A DNA stretch of 64,000 nt from Hymenobacter crusticola (GTDB lineage Bacteria > Bacteroidota > Bacteroidia > Cytophagales > Hymenobacteraceae): NCBI RefSeq assembly GCF_002154225.1, contig NZ_MTSE01000002.1, forward strand, positions 679,055 to 743,054. Reading direction: 5' to 3'. Shown here piece after piece: positions 36,481 to 45,538 of the stretch. The translations under genes were made by a program, and so were the position numbers. The notes beneath the pieces are model-generated. The model saw only the letters and a list, made by a program, of their open reading frames with translations, did no database searches and was not told the origin of the DNA. The stretch's first letter is position 1. Each line of letters opens with the position of its first letter.

Positions 36481-37383
36481 CTAGTACAAATCATCCAATG
36501 ACATGCGCAGGTACTTGCGCACGGCACGGTAAGAGCTAAAGAAGCCGATAACACAGCCTAGCACCAGCAGCGCACCGAACAAAATACCAATCAGTCGCTC
36601 GTCGCGCAGTACACGGAGCTCATCCATTTCTAAGTAGGCGTACTGCACCAAGGCTAATAGAGTGAGGCACGCCAGGATGCCACTCACAAAACCTTGCCAC
36701 GTAGCTCGGCGCAAAAAAGGCCGCTGAATGAAAAAGGACGTAGCGCCCACTAGCTGCATGCTCCGGATGAGAAAGCGCTGTGAATAGAGTGCCAAGCGGA
36801 TCGTGTTGTTGATCAGAACTACTACCACGATAGTCAGTAGGGCGGCAAAGCTGAGCAGCACAAGACTAACGCGTCGTAAGTTTTTGTTGACTGAATCGAT
36901 CAAGCTTTGAACGTAGGCAACATCATCGACACCTGGTTCAGCGCGCAGCTCATCGGTAATGCGACGCATGTTCAGAGAGTCGGAATACTCCGCATTGATA
37001 TTCAAGATAAAAGCATCGTGCAGCGGGTTGTCGCCGAGCAATTGGCGAAACTGGCTGTCGTCGGAAGGGCCGAGCAACTCACGGGCTGCTTCTTCCCTGG
37101 AGAGAAAGCGCACTTGCGGTTGGTCGCCCTTGTACGCGATGTACTTTTTGCGGGCGAAATCTTGGTGCAAACGCAAGAGTTGCGTTTCGGGAAGGTCGCG
37201 CTCCAGAAAAATCTGAACCTCTATGCTCTCCTTCACTATTGTCGAGAGCTTGTGTGCGTGAATCAGCAGTAACCCAAATAACCCAATGACCAGCAAGGCC
37301 AGCGTAATGCTGAACACTACCATCGTGTGCGGGTAGCTGCCGAGCGTCTTCTTACGAATGGGTGAGCGTTGCAATTGGGCCAT
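36481..37383 (-). CDS. ftsX: cell division protein FtsX-like permease
   Basis: About 300 residues: one N-terminal transmembrane helix, an extracytoplasmic domain with 'KESIEVQIFLERDLPETQL', then three transmembrane helices of the FtsX permease fold ending 'RKYLRMSLDDLY'. FtsX partners with the ATPase FtsE and activates cell-wall hydrolases during division; ftsE is not adjacent, which is usual in Bacteroidota. TTG 37392 precedes ATG 37383 in frame; the ATG is the better start. It is the first gene of the run ending with ribF. Confidence 0.9.
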   Translation of the reverse strand: MAQLQRSPIRKKTLGSYPHTMVVFSITLALLVIGLFGLLLIHAHKLSTIVKESIEVQIFLERDLPETQLLRLHQDFARKKYIAYKGDQPQVRFLSREEAARELLGPSDDSQFRQLLGDNPLHDAFILNINAEYSDSLNMRRITDELRAEPGVDDVAYVQSLIDSVNKNLRRVSLVLLSFAALLTIVVVVLINNTIRLALYSQRFLIRSMQLVGATSFFIQRPFLRRATWQGFVSGILACLTLLALVQYAYLEMDELRVLRDERLIGILFGALLVLGCVIGFFSSYRAVRKYLRMSLDDLY

Positions 37384-37515
37384 GGAAGGCAAAGGTCAGG
37401 TAACATTTACCATTTATCAATCAACCTATGCATTTATTAAGTTACGAACTACGAAATAAATCGTAACTGCTTGATTGTGAAGATTGATAAATGTTAGCTG
37501 TTAATTGATAACTAA
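37384..37515. other. A/T-rich spacer with imperfect inverted repeats
   Basis: The 132-bp gap between ftsX and tamB contains AGTTACGA / TCGTAACT and a longer imperfect pair built of AACATTTA-type and TTTATCAATC segments. No clear terminator T-run hairpin is seen. Confidence 0.5.
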
Positions 37516-40500
37516 TTACATGATTGTTCTAGGGTCGTCGTCGATGTTCAGGACTTCGCGGGCACGGCGGCGGGCGGCCTCCCGACGACGTAGGCGCTTG
37601 CGGGCAAAGAGCTCATGGAACGAGTCGAATTGCTGCGTATTCAGCAAGCTTAACCCAGCGCGGGGCTGGTTGATTGTTTCTAGGTCGCGGGGGGTGGTCT
37701 CGTAGCGCAACTTTGCCCGAAACTTGCCATCGGCTTGTAGGTAGTACTCTAGGCTTAAGTCGCCGAGCAAGCTAGCTTGGGTAGAAGTGTTTGTGGTAGG
37801 ACCTAGGGCCCCCGAAGTGTTGGCACTGGAACTGAAGCCGCCCTCTCGCGTCACGCGCAAACGCCCATTCATAAAGCTATAGCTCAAGCGTACTTGCAGC
37901 GCTTGAAGCTGTTCCGCCGTCAACCCGTTGATGTTGAAGTCGATTTCCAAGTTTTCGTCAATCTGCGACGTCAGCAATCCTAGCTGCGACGACACAATCT
38001 GGCCGAGACTATTTTGAAGCTTATTGTCTTGGCCTTGCAAGGAAAGCTGAGTAAACTGACCTTGTGGCGAAAGCTGCTTAAACACCAACAAGCTAAATAC
38101 CTGACGGTTGAGCTCCTGCTCATCGTTGCGAAGAGCGGAGGTGAAAGCTACTAGGTCGCCTTCCAGTGTAGAGGGGGCGTCGTTGAACTCCAAACCTAGC
38201 TTGATAGTGGGCAGTAGGAGCGGGCCAGTTAAGTTCATCACGGCCGTGACGGGTACTACGGCGCCGTTGCTGGTGCCAGTACCGTTGGTAGAACCCTGAA
38301 ACAGAGGCGCCAATGACGTACGCTGGGTATAAGTCGCCGTCACGTTCATCTCACCCGCTAGCGGATCGCCGTTCCAGGTGATTAAGCCGCCGGGGCGTAC
38401 TACAAACTCTTTGTTGACAAGGCCTTGCAGCGTGAAGTTGTAAGCGCCGCGCACAATTTCCACTTGCCCAAACATATTGAAGTCACCGCGCGTGTCGATG
38501 TTCAGCCGCAACTGCCCCACAGCAGTGCCCCGGATGATGTCGCCGGTGCTCTCATCCAGCAGAATCTCCATGTAAGCATCGGGCGTCACGTCGAGATTCA
38601 TGTTCAAGCGAATACCCGACAGATCGACTTTTTGAGCAGCCGCAACGGGTACCTTCACGGTTGTGGTAGTGTCGCGAATGTTATGATTGACAAAGCGAAT
38701 GTAGCTAGCTTGTTGCGCTTTAGCAGCATTGTCGAGCGGCAACGACAGGCGCGTGCCGGCTTCGCTTTTGGCATTCACGCGGATAAATAAGTTATCGGCT
38801 GGGCCACGTACGGTGGCGTCGCCAGTGGCAAACGCCTGCCCAAAATACAGGTCGTTATCCTTCCGGGTAGTGTTGAGCACCTGCAGCTTCCGAAAGTTGC
38901 CACGCAAGTCCAGTCGCATGTCCTGGAAGCCTTTGTAGTAGATATTGCCGTCTACCGAACCTAGGTTGCCGAACACGTCGCGCACTTTGACGTCGCGCAA
39001 GGAGATGCCATCCTCCGCAAAGCGGATGCGGTCGGCAAATGAGTAGGTAGTACCTAGGTAATTGAAGGTAAGTCGGCCGGCTGTCACATCAACGTTTCCA
39101 ACCAGGTTTGGGGCGGAGAGTGGCCCGTACAGGTGGAGCATGCCTACCGCCGTGCCACTCATGTCGCGGAACAGGGTACGAAGCAGCGGCTCTGCTAGCT
39201 TAATGGGAGCGTTGTCGAGCATGGCCGTAAGGTCGAGCGGTGCAGCCAAGCTAGGTGCATAAAATCCCGTCACGCGCACCACACGTTGCGCATCCCGAAG
39301 CACATCAAGGTCTACCAGAAGGCGGTTGTTTGGCGTATCCCAGTCGCCCTTCCCCGTCACGTTGCCAATGAGCACGTCATCGAATTTCAAGGAGTCGACG
39401 CTCAGCGTGTTATTGATTTCCAACGTATTATAAATGCCGCTTACCGTACCATTCGCATTGACGCGCCCCTTGATATTTTGGGTGGTAAGTGCGCTGAGCG
39501 TAGCTAGCTCAAAATCTTTCACTACGAGCTGCAACTGCTTGGCCGGGTCAGTTGAGACAAAACCCTGAGCGCTGACGCTTTGTGGCCCGTTGCTGAGCGT
39601 TAGGTTTTTGATGTCCAGCTCCTTGCCTTTACCCGAGATAACTACCGAATTATTGGGCGCAATAGTCCAGTGCTTGTTCAGCAGATCCAAGCCTGACTCA
39701 CGAAATACGACTTGAACCGCATTGGGCAAAAAGGATAAGGCGCCGTTGATGTTCGCTTTGTTAGCGGTACCAGTTTGGGCCAGAGAAGTAGAGAAGTTAA
39801 TGCGCTCTTGGTCCCACACCCCTTCCACGTAAAACCCTTGCGTGTTACCTAGGCCCGGAATCACTTGCCGCTCAGACGTAATATTGGCTTGCGCTAGTAC
39901 TTCGGGCTGGTCAGGTAGCTTGGAGGTGGTAAATTCAAATTCGTTGTTGACGGCCCGGATACTGTCGTACTGAATGTTTTCGATGTGCCCACCTAGCGAA
40001 AAAATGGACGTAGGCGCGTTGCGGAAAGAACCATCAATGTGCGTGAAATCGGAGATGCTGAGCTGCGGCATAAACAGGTGCAACACCGGATTGAAACGCT
40101 TCAGATCTAGGTCCAGATCAATCTGGTATTCCGAAATAGGTTGCTGCCGCTTACGCCGGTAGTAATTGGCCAGGGCCGCGTCGTTGCTCTCGAAGTTGAG
40201 CTGATACTCCGTCACTAGCGTTTGCACGTCGCGAATGACATTGGATAGCCGGTAGTTACCCGCCGCGTTTAGGTTCACGACTTCTGAGCGCACCGTAAGC
40301 TGGCGCTGGTCGCCGGTGCGCTGGCTTACCACGTCAAACGTATCGATGGGTACGGTGCGGCCCTGGAAGCCCAACTCAGAGTTGCGTAGCTGAATACGAC
40401 CTAGTAACTCGTCGAGGTGCAACCCCGTGAAGTGCAAATCGGCGGTAGTAGCCACCGTAACGTGCTGATCAACTAAGCCTAGGGCGTGCAAATCGGCGCG

Positions 40501-42099
40501 GCGCACCTGAGCGCGTACATCGAATGCTTGGTGCTTCTTATTGAGGTCGACGCTGCCGTTGGCCGTTACTTGTAAGCTAGGGTCGTTGACGGAAAGTTTA
40601 CCCGCAAACGCTTGCTGTCGGAACTTGCCATTGGTACTCACGTTGCGGTAACGGTAGCCGTTCAGCCAAATGCTCTGCACCGTAGCGTTAGCCGTGAGGT
40701 GCGCTCCTTCGGGCGTGAAGCCAACGCCCTCCACCCGGCCATTCATAGTGATGTCGCGGATGACGTCCTCTTGGCCCAAGAGCCGACCTATTTGGAAGGC
40801 TTTCGTAGTTACTTGCCCTTCGTACGTGGAGAAGCGCGGATCTGTCTTGAACTTGATGTTCACGTCCGACCTCACGTCGCCCAGCGCCGTGTTGAACTTG
40901 CCATTCGCAACGAAGTCGTTGTAAAAACCCAGAAACTGCCCTTGGAAGCGCACTGTTCCGAGGCGCTGTACATATGGCCAGCCCGACGCCGGAATGTAGC
41001 GCCGGATATCGCGCCCATCAATTACCGAGGGCTTCAGTTGCATCTGTACAAAGCTAGCTTGCAAATTAGGCAAGCCTTCCACGTTGATGTTGCCCACCAC
41101 GTGGGTGTTTTTGCCGTACCGGACATCCAAGTTTTTCGTCGTGAAGTTTTTCACGATACCCTTGGCCTCGCCTGAAATCAACACGGTTTCGTTCCAGTCT
41201 TCTACCTGTGGGGCAAACTTGGCAATGTCGTCGGAGTAGATGCGCGAAGGAGCTAGGTTCGCCACCACGCGCACCGAGTCGTTGAAGTCGGTGAAGTTGA
41301 GAAAGTGCTTGTACTCGAAGCGGATGTAATTGAGCAGCTGACTGTTCTGTACCCGCAGGTTGAGGCCCTTGAATTCCCAGAACTTGCCCGCATACGTCAT
41401 ATCGGCCGTCAGCTCACGGAGGCGCGTTTGCGAAGGGATATCGATGGCGCGTAAGCCATTGACCAGCGCATGAATCGTGTCGCCCTTCAGCCATAGCTGC
41501 GAAGCATCCGCGTACACACTGTCGATGTACATGTGCGCGTAGTCCATGGATTTGCCGTAAGTAGGCGCCTTGGGTTCATCCTGCCGGTCGAGCACAAAGC
41601 GGGCGTTGCGCAAGCCAATGCCCTCGATCTGAAAGTCAAACGGCTTACTCGCTTTCTTCGTGGTGTCGGCGGGCCCTAGTAGGCGCTTCACGGCCCCGAT
41701 AAACTCATCGAGGTTGGTTGAGTCAGGCTGATTGGCGTACGTCACCAAATCAAAGCGCGGTTCTTCTAGCGTGAGCTTGCCTACGTGCAAATGGCTAGGG
41801 TCGAAGATGGAGAAGAGCTTGATATCAGCGTCGGCCCGGCCAATATTGAATAGCTCATTGCCGCGCCGGTCGAGTACCCGCACCCCTTCCAGCAACACAC
41901 GCGTAAACGGGCGAATGTCAACCCGCGTTACAATGACTTGCTGTTTGAGCTTATCAGTCAGGATCCTCGCTGCTTCGTGGGCTAGCCTCGTCTGCACGCT
42001 AGGAATACGCAACGCCAGCAACGCCCCACCCACTGCGAGCAACAAGAGCACCACCATGGTGAACAAGACTCGGAGCGTGATGGAGATAAAACGAGGCAC
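37516..42099 (-). CDS. tamB: translocation/assembly module TamB-like protein (DUF490)
   Basis: About 1527 residues. A single N-terminal transmembrane helix ('TLRVLFTMVVLLLLAVGGA') is followed by an AsmA-like start ('LLEGVRVLDRRGNELFNIG') and a very long beta-helical, groove-forming region. The C-terminal DUF490 domain has 'RGAYNFTLQGLVNKEFVV', 'GGLITWNGDPLAGEMNVTA' and 'FSLLVFKQLSP'. Members bridge the inner and outer membranes and are linked to outer-membrane protein assembly and lipid transport. TTG 42174 would extend it by 25 residues, but a -7-like box lies in that stretch, so GTG 42099 is preferred. Confidence 0.9.
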   Translation of the reverse strand: MPRFISITLRVLFTMVVLLLLAVGGALLALRIPSVQTRLAHEAARILTDKLKQQVIVTRVDIRPFTRVLLEGVRVLDRRGNELFNIGRADADIKLFSIFDPSHLHVGKLTLEEPRFDLVTYANQPDSTNLDEFIGAVKRLLGPADTTKKASKPFDFQIEGIGLRNARFVLDRQDEPKAPTYGKSMDYAHMYIDSVYADASQLWLKGDTIHALVNGLRAIDIPSQTRLRELTADMTYAGKFWEFKGLNLRVQNSQLLNYIRFEYKHFLNFTDFNDSVRVVANLAPSRIYSDDIAKFAPQVEDWNETVLISGEAKGIVKNFTTKNLDVRYGKNTHVVGNINVEGLPNLQASFVQMQLKPSVIDGRDIRRYIPASGWPYVQRLGTVRFQGQFLGFYNDFVANGKFNTALGDVRSDVNIKFKTDPRFSTYEGQVTTKAFQIGRLLGQEDVIRDITMNGRVEGVGFTPEGAHLTANATVQSIWLNGYRYRNVSTNGKFRQQAFAGKLSVNDPSLQVTANGSVDLNKKHQAFDVRAQVRRADLHALGLVDQHVTVATTADLHFTGLHLDELLGRIQLRNSELGFQGRTVPIDTFDVVSQRTGDQRQLTVRSEVVNLNAAGNYRLSNVIRDVQTLVTEYQLNFESNDAALANYYRRKRQQPISEYQIDLDLDLKRFNPVLHLFMPQLSISDFTHIDGSFRNAPTSIFSLGGHIENIQYDSIRAVNNEFEFTTSKLPDQPEVLAQANITSERQVIPGLGNTQGFYVEGVWDQERINFSTSLAQTGTANKANINGALSFLPNAVQVVFRESGLDLLNKHWTIAPNNSVVISGKGKELDIKNLTLSNGPQSVSAQGFVSTDPAKQLQLVVKDFELATLSALTTQNIKGRVNANGTVSGIYNTLEINNTLSVDSLKFDDVLIGNVTGKGDWDTPNNRLLVDLDVLRDAQRVVRVTGFYAPSLAAPLDLTAMLDNAPIKLAEPLLRTLFRDMSGTAVGMLHLYGPLSAPNLVGNVDVTAGRLTFNYLGTTYSFADRIRFAEDGISLRDVKVRDVFGNLGSVDGNIYYKGFQDMRLDLRGNFRKLQVLNTTRKDNDLYFGQAFATGDATVRGPADNLFIRVNAKSEAGTRLSLPLDNAAKAQQASYIRFVNHNIRDTTTTVKVPVAAAQKVDLSGIRLNMNLDVTPDAYMEILLDESTGDIIRGTAVGQLRLNIDTRGDFNMFGQVEIVRGAYNFTLQGLVNKEFVVRPGGLITWNGDPLAGEMNVTATYTQRTSLAPLFQGSTNGTGTSNGAVVPVTAVMNLTGPLLLPTIKLGLEFNDAPSTLEGDLVAFTSALRNDEQELNRQVFSLLVFKQLSPQGQFTQLSLQGQDNKLQNSLGQIVSSQLGLLTSQIDENLEIDFNINGLTAEQLQALQVRLSYSFMNGRLRVTREGGFSSSANTSGALGPTTNTSTQASLLGDLSLEYYLQADGKFRAKLRYETTPRDLETINQPRAGLSLLNTQQFDSFHELFARKRLRRREAARRRAREVLNIDDDPRTIM

Positions 42100-42127
42100 G
42101 GGCGGCAGAAAGTCAGGAAGGTAGTTA

Positions 42128-42157
42128 CAAAGATGCGGAGTTGTACGCAACCACAAC
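42128..42157 (-). promoter_or_regulatory. candidate tamB promoter
   Basis: On the minus strand GTTG, 18 bp, CATCTTTG: each box has one mismatch to TTTG / TAnnTTTG. It ends 29 bp before GTG 42099 and lies downstream of TTG 42174, which argues for the shorter protein. Confidence 0.4.
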
Positions 42158-42385
42158 GGTTTAGGCCGCGTCAACCCACGCGTATGCTAAACCTTAAGTA
42201 GGGGCTGTAGTGTTCAGATAGCAAAAGCAGCCCTTAGTTTACGACCTTTGTAAAAAAAGAATGGTTGGCCTCAGCTGTTCGTGGCAGGCAATGGGGCAAT
42301 GGTAGGCGTATTCACAGGGCAAAGAAACGTACTAGCCACCCGACAAACAGCTAACAACCAACAATTAATAGCTTTTACCAAACGA

Positions 42386-43396
42386 ATGTCTTCTCCAATT
42401 ATTCTGGCAATCGAGTCATCGTGCGATGATACCTCGGCCGCGGTGATGGTCGGGGGTGAAATCCGAGCCAATGTGGTGGCCACCCAACAAGTGCATGAGC
42501 AGTATGGAGGCGTGGTGCCCGAGCTAGCTTCGCGGGCCCACCAGCAGCACCTAATTCCGGTGGTACAGGAGGCCATGCGCCGGGCAAAGGTGGCAAAAGA
42601 AGAAATCGACGCGGTGGCTTTCACCCAAGGTCCTGGGTTGCTTGGCTCCTTGCTCGTGGGGGGGATGTTTGCCAAAACGTTTGCCTTGGCTTTGGGTAAG
42701 CCGCTCATCGCCGTGAACCATATGCGGGCACACATTCTGGCGCACTTTATCAAAGATCCTAAACCTAGCTTTCCATTTTTGTGCCTTACCGTAAGTGGCG
42801 GGCATACCCAGCTGGTGGTGGTGCGCAGCCCCATGCACATGGAAATTATTGGGCAAACTATTGACGATGCCGCCGGCGAAGCCTTCGACAAAACAGCCAA
42901 GCTGCTCGGCCTGCCGTACCCCGGTGGTCCGCACCTCGATAAGCTAGCCCGCACGGGCAATCCGTTGCGCTTTTCCTTTCCGGTGGGAGCTATGGCTGGC
43001 TACGATTTTTCGTTTAGTGGCCTCAAAACGGCCGTGCTGTACTTTTTGCGCCAGCAAACGGCTCAAGACGCGGCATTCATACAGAACAACCTAGCCGACC
43101 TCTGCGCCAGCATTCAACACACCATCATCCAAACGCTGCTGCGTCAGCTTACCCGAGCCGCCACCGATCAGGAACTCACCCAAGTGGCGCTAGCTGGCGG
43201 CGTAGCGGCCAACTCGGGGCTGCGGGCGGCCTTGCAAGATCTAGCAGGGGAAAAAGGCTGGCAGGTGTTCATCCCCGACTTCGAGTTCTGTACCGATAAC
43301 GCGGCAATGGTGGCCATGACGGGCCATTTTCAATACGAAGCCGGCGATTTTGCCAGCCAACTCGTAAGCCCTGATCCACGCTTAAAATTAACGTAG
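42386..43396 (+). CDS. tsaD: tRNA N6-adenosine threonylcarbamoyltransferase
   Basis: 336 residues, Kae1/TsaD family ASKHA enzyme that makes t6A37 in ANN-decoding tRNAs with TsaB, TsaC and TsaE. The metal-binding histidines are His112 and His116 in 'AVNHMRAHILAHF'. 'AIESSCDDTSAAV', 'TQGPGLLGSLLVG', 'SGGHTQLV' and 'GGVAANSGLRAAL' are family motifs. A longer in-frame start at 42281 would add 35 residues unlike the family; ATG 42386 gives the typical 'ILAIESSCDDT' beginning. It is divergent from tamB. Confidence 0.97.
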   Translation: MSSPIILAIESSCDDTSAAVMVGGEIRANVVATQQVHEQYGGVVPELASRAHQQHLIPVVQEAMRRAKVAKEEIDAVAFTQGPGLLGSLLVGGMFAKTFALALGKPLIAVNHMRAHILAHFIKDPKPSFPFLCLTVSGGHTQLVVVRSPMHMEIIGQTIDDAAGEAFDKTAKLLGLPYPGGPHLDKLARTGNPLRFSFPVGAMAGYDFSFSGLKTAVLYFLRQQTAQDAAFIQNNLADLCASIQHTIIQTLLRQLTRAATDQELTQVALAGGVAANSGLRAALQDLAGEKGWQVFIPDFEFCTDNAAMVAMTGHFQYEAGDFASQLVSPDPRLKLT

Positions 43397-43404
43397 CTAT
43401 TTAG

Positions 43405-43499
43405 TAGTGAGTATTGTGTATTGGGTAATTAGTGTGGCAAAATAACTTGCTAACTACTCACTGTCACTCTTCTAAGTGCTCAATACTAAATACTTACTA
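43405..43499. repeat. imperfect inverted repeat in the tsaD-smpB spacer
   Basis: 43405-43423 pairs with 43481-43499 (19 nt, 3 mismatches). The right arm belongs to a short degenerate tandem of CAATACT/AATACTTACT units running to the smpB start. A/T-rich; it may terminate tsaD. Confidence 0.6.
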
Positions 43500-43517
43500 C
43501 TCAATACTGAACTGAGA

Positions 43518-43985
43518 ATGGCAAAAGATACTGCTCCCAAAAAAATAAACATTGTCAACCGCCGGGCTAGCCACGAGTATGCGTTTTTGGCTAAGTACGA
43601 TGCGGGAATCATGCTGCAAGGCACCGAAATCAAAAGTATCCGCGACGGCAACGTCAATATGCAGGACGGTTTTTGTCTTTTTCATACGGATGGTAGTTTG
43701 TGGGTGCACAACCTGACCATTGCCAAATACACCGAGGGCACCTACAACAACCACGAGCCTATGCGTGAGCGGAAGCTGCTGCTCACTAAACGCGAACTGA
43801 AGCAGCTGGCCGGCAAAAACCAGGAGCAGGGCCTCACGATTGTACCACTACGTATGTTCGTCAACGACCGAGGATTTGCCAAACTGGAAATAGCCCTTGC
43901 CAAAGGCAAAAAGCTCTACGACAAGCGCGAAGACCTAAAAGCCAAAGACCAGAAGCGCGAGATGGACCGCGCCCGCGACTATTAA
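43518..43985 (+). CDS. smpB: SsrA-binding protein
   Basis: 155 residues. SmpB delivers tmRNA to stalled ribosomes in trans-translation. Motifs: 'NIVNRRASHEYAFLAKYDAG', 'LQGTEIKSIRDGNVNMQDGF', 'HEPMRERKLLLTKRELKQL' and the basic tail 'DKREDLKAKDQKREMDR'. ATG 43518 is chosen; the in-frame extension to 43476 is translated A/T-rich repeat and unlike the family. The tmRNA gene is not in the window. Confidence 0.97.
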   Translation: MAKDTAPKKINIVNRRASHEYAFLAKYDAGIMLQGTEIKSIRDGNVNMQDGFCLFHTDGSLWVHNLTIAKYTEGTYNNHEPMRERKLLLTKRELKQLAGKNQEQGLTIVPLRMFVNDRGFAKLEIALAKGKKLYDKREDLKAKDQKREMDRARDY

Positions 43986-44059
43986 GAGCAATTGCGCAGC
44001 TGAGTAATTGAGTAATATTGTTCAACTGACCTAGCTATTACTCAGCCGTCGGGTTGCTC
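43986..44059. repeat. imperfect inverted repeat right after smpB
   Basis: 43986-44008 pairs with 44037-44059: GAGCAA/TTGCTC and GCTGAGTAAT/ATTACTCAGC match, with a 7-nt unpaired middle on each side. A further ATTACTCAGC copy lies at 44067-44076. It begins immediately after the smpB stop codon. Confidence 0.6.
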
Positions 44060-44099
44060 TCAAAAAATTACTCAGCTACTTAATCACTTAGTTACTCTT

Positions 44100-44903
44100 T
44101 TGGAACACGGAATCTGCGCGTTGAGCGCTGTACCAGTACGCGCCGAGCCAACCGACCGGGCCGAGCAAGTAACCGAGCTAGCTTTTGGCGAATGCTACAG
44201 CATTTTACTCACGCAAGGCAATTGGCACCAGATTCGGGTAGCGGCCGATCAGTACGTGGGCTGGATATTCTACAACCAGCACCAGCCCGTTACGCCGAGC
44301 TATTTCGCCGCGTGGCAGGCTCAAGACCATCCGCGCAGCCTCGACCTGGTACAAATGGTGAGCGACGCTACCGTGCGTATACCCGTGACCCTAGGAGCCC
44401 GCTTGCCCTTCTTCGACGGCATGACGCTACGCGTAGGGGAGCAGCAGCTTTTCTATAACGGCGCGGCCACTAATCCCCAAAATGGCCACGGCCCGCTCGG
44501 AAGCCCCGAAAAACGGCTAGCGCTGTTACTGAAAATGGGGCAGTTCTTTCTCAAAGCTCCTTACCGGTGGGGTGGAAAGTCGCTGTTGGGCATTGACTGT
44601 TCAGGGCTAATGCAGCAGCTCTATGGCCTAATTGGCTACCAACTGCCACGCGATGCGCGGCAGCAGATCGACCACGGCCGTGTGGTCCATTTCGTCTCGC
44701 AGACGCAGCCCGGCGACCTAGCTTTCTTCGATAATGCCGACGGCGCCATCGTGCACGTTGGTATGCTGCTGGAAGACCAGCAGATTTTGCACGCTAGCGG
44801 CGAGGTACGCATCGATCCGCTCGACCACAACGGGATTTACAATCGGCAGCGTCAGAAGTACACGCACAAGCTGCGCCTTATCAAACGCGTCTTATCGGAA
44901 TAG
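44100..44903 (+). CDS. C40 (NlpC/P60) family cell-wall peptidase
   Basis: 267 residues. N-terminal SH3-like segments ('ICALSAVPVRAEPTDRAEQV', 'YVGWIFYNQH') are followed by an NlpC/P60 domain with catalytic Cys167 ('GIDCSGLMQQLYG'), His219 ('AIVHVGM') and a third polar residue near His231 ('ILHASGEVRIDPL'). Such enzymes cleave D-Glu-diaminopimelate bonds in peptidoglycan. There is no clear signal peptide, so it may act in the cytoplasm on recycled muropeptides. The only in-frame start giving the family's usual beginning is TTG 44100. Confidence 0.9.
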   Translation: MEHGICALSAVPVRAEPTDRAEQVTELAFGECYSILLTQGNWHQIRVAADQYVGWIFYNQHQPVTPSYFAAWQAQDHPRSLDLVQMVSDATVRIPVTLGARLPFFDGMTLRVGEQQLFYNGAATNPQNGHGPLGSPEKRLALLLKMGQFFLKAPYRWGGKSLLGIDCSGLMQQLYGLIGYQLPRDARQQIDHGRVVHFVSQTQPGDLAFFDNADGAIVHVGMLLEDQQILHASGEVRIDPLDHNGIYNRQRQKYTHKLRLIKRVLSE

Positions 44904-44989
44904 TACTGAAACTAAGACGAATTGCCTGTTGTTAATACGCTTAGAATCACCTAGCTTTCCGCTAGACCAGATTCTACCTGACCGAGCGT

Positions 44990-45484
44990 ATGGACCAAAA
45001 AGTTCTTGTTTTAAATGGCGACTACACTGCCATTACGCTGTGCAGTGTGCAGAAAGCTTTTGTGCTGCTCTTTCTCGACAAAGCCGAGATGATTGCAAAG
45101 TCAGAGCACGGGACCTTACGCACCATTAGCCAAGCGTACCCCAAACCTAGCATTATCCGGTTGCAGCGCTACGTGCGGGTGCCTTATAAAGGCATTGCAC
45201 TAAGCCGCCACAACATCATGAAGCGCGACCATTTTGAGTGCCAGTATTGTGGTTCGACCAAAAACCTGACGCTTGATCACGTGTTGCCCCGTTCTCGGGG
45301 TGGTGAATCGTCGTGGACGAACTTGCTTACGGCTTGCGCCCGCTGCAACCACGCGAAAGGACACCGAACCCCATACGAAGCTGGTCTTACGATACGGCAG
45401 CATCCTAAAAAGCCCACGTTATCCGGCTTTCTCAAACTTAGTGCTGGCACCATTGACCAAAACTGGCACGACTATCTAAATTAA
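44990..45484 (+). CDS. HNH endonuclease family protein
   Basis: 164 residues. The HNH core has zinc ligands Cys84-Cys87 ('FECQYCGS') and Cys116-Cys119 ('ACARCNHAKG'), and the catalytic elements 'LTLDHVLPRSRGG' (His97), Asn111 and His121. The N-terminal 'VLVLNGDYTAITLCS' and 'VPYKGIALSRHNIM' identify a widespread stand-alone HNH family found in most Bacteroidota. No restriction methylase or mobile element is adjacent, so a housekeeping role in DNA or RNA processing is more likely than defence; this is inference. Confidence 0.9.
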   Translation: MDQKVLVLNGDYTAITLCSVQKAFVLLFLDKAEMIAKSEHGTLRTISQAYPKPSIIRLQRYVRVPYKGIALSRHNIMKRDHFECQYCGSTKNLTLDHVLPRSRGGESSWTNLLTACARCNHAKGHRTPYEAGLTIRQHPKKPTLSGFLKLSAGTIDQNWHDYLN

Positions 45485-45512
45485 AAAAGCCACCCAACGG
45501 GTGGCTTTTTTA
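45482..45512. terminator. bidirectional terminator after the HNH gene
   Basis: A 14-bp stem (TAAAAAAGCCACCC / GGGTGGCTTTTTTA) with loop AAC. Its first bases are the TAA stop codon of the HNH gene. It lies between convergent genes, 27 bp before the stop of the hydrolase. Confidence 0.9.
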
Positions 45513-45538
45513 GTAAGCAATGGTACTAGCGTTACTTG

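Noticed and set aside
40612..41175. A 187-codon open frame antisense to tamB
   Set aside because: It lies fully inside a gene with clear domain signatures on the other strand and has no recognisable motifs; long antisense frames are common in this moderate-GC coding DNA.
42281..42385. A 35-residue N-terminal extension of TsaD
   Set aside because: The family starts at the ILAIESSCDDT strand, and ATG 42386 fits it exactly.
43476..43517. An N-terminal extension of SmpB reading LNTKYLLLNTEL
   Set aside because: This is the translation of an A/T-rich intergenic repeat, and the SmpB family begins at MAKD-like residues encoded from 43518.
44990..45484. HNH protein as part of a restriction or defence island
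   Set aside because: Neighbours are housekeeping genes (smpB, peptidase, hydrolase) and no methylase or helicase is nearby.
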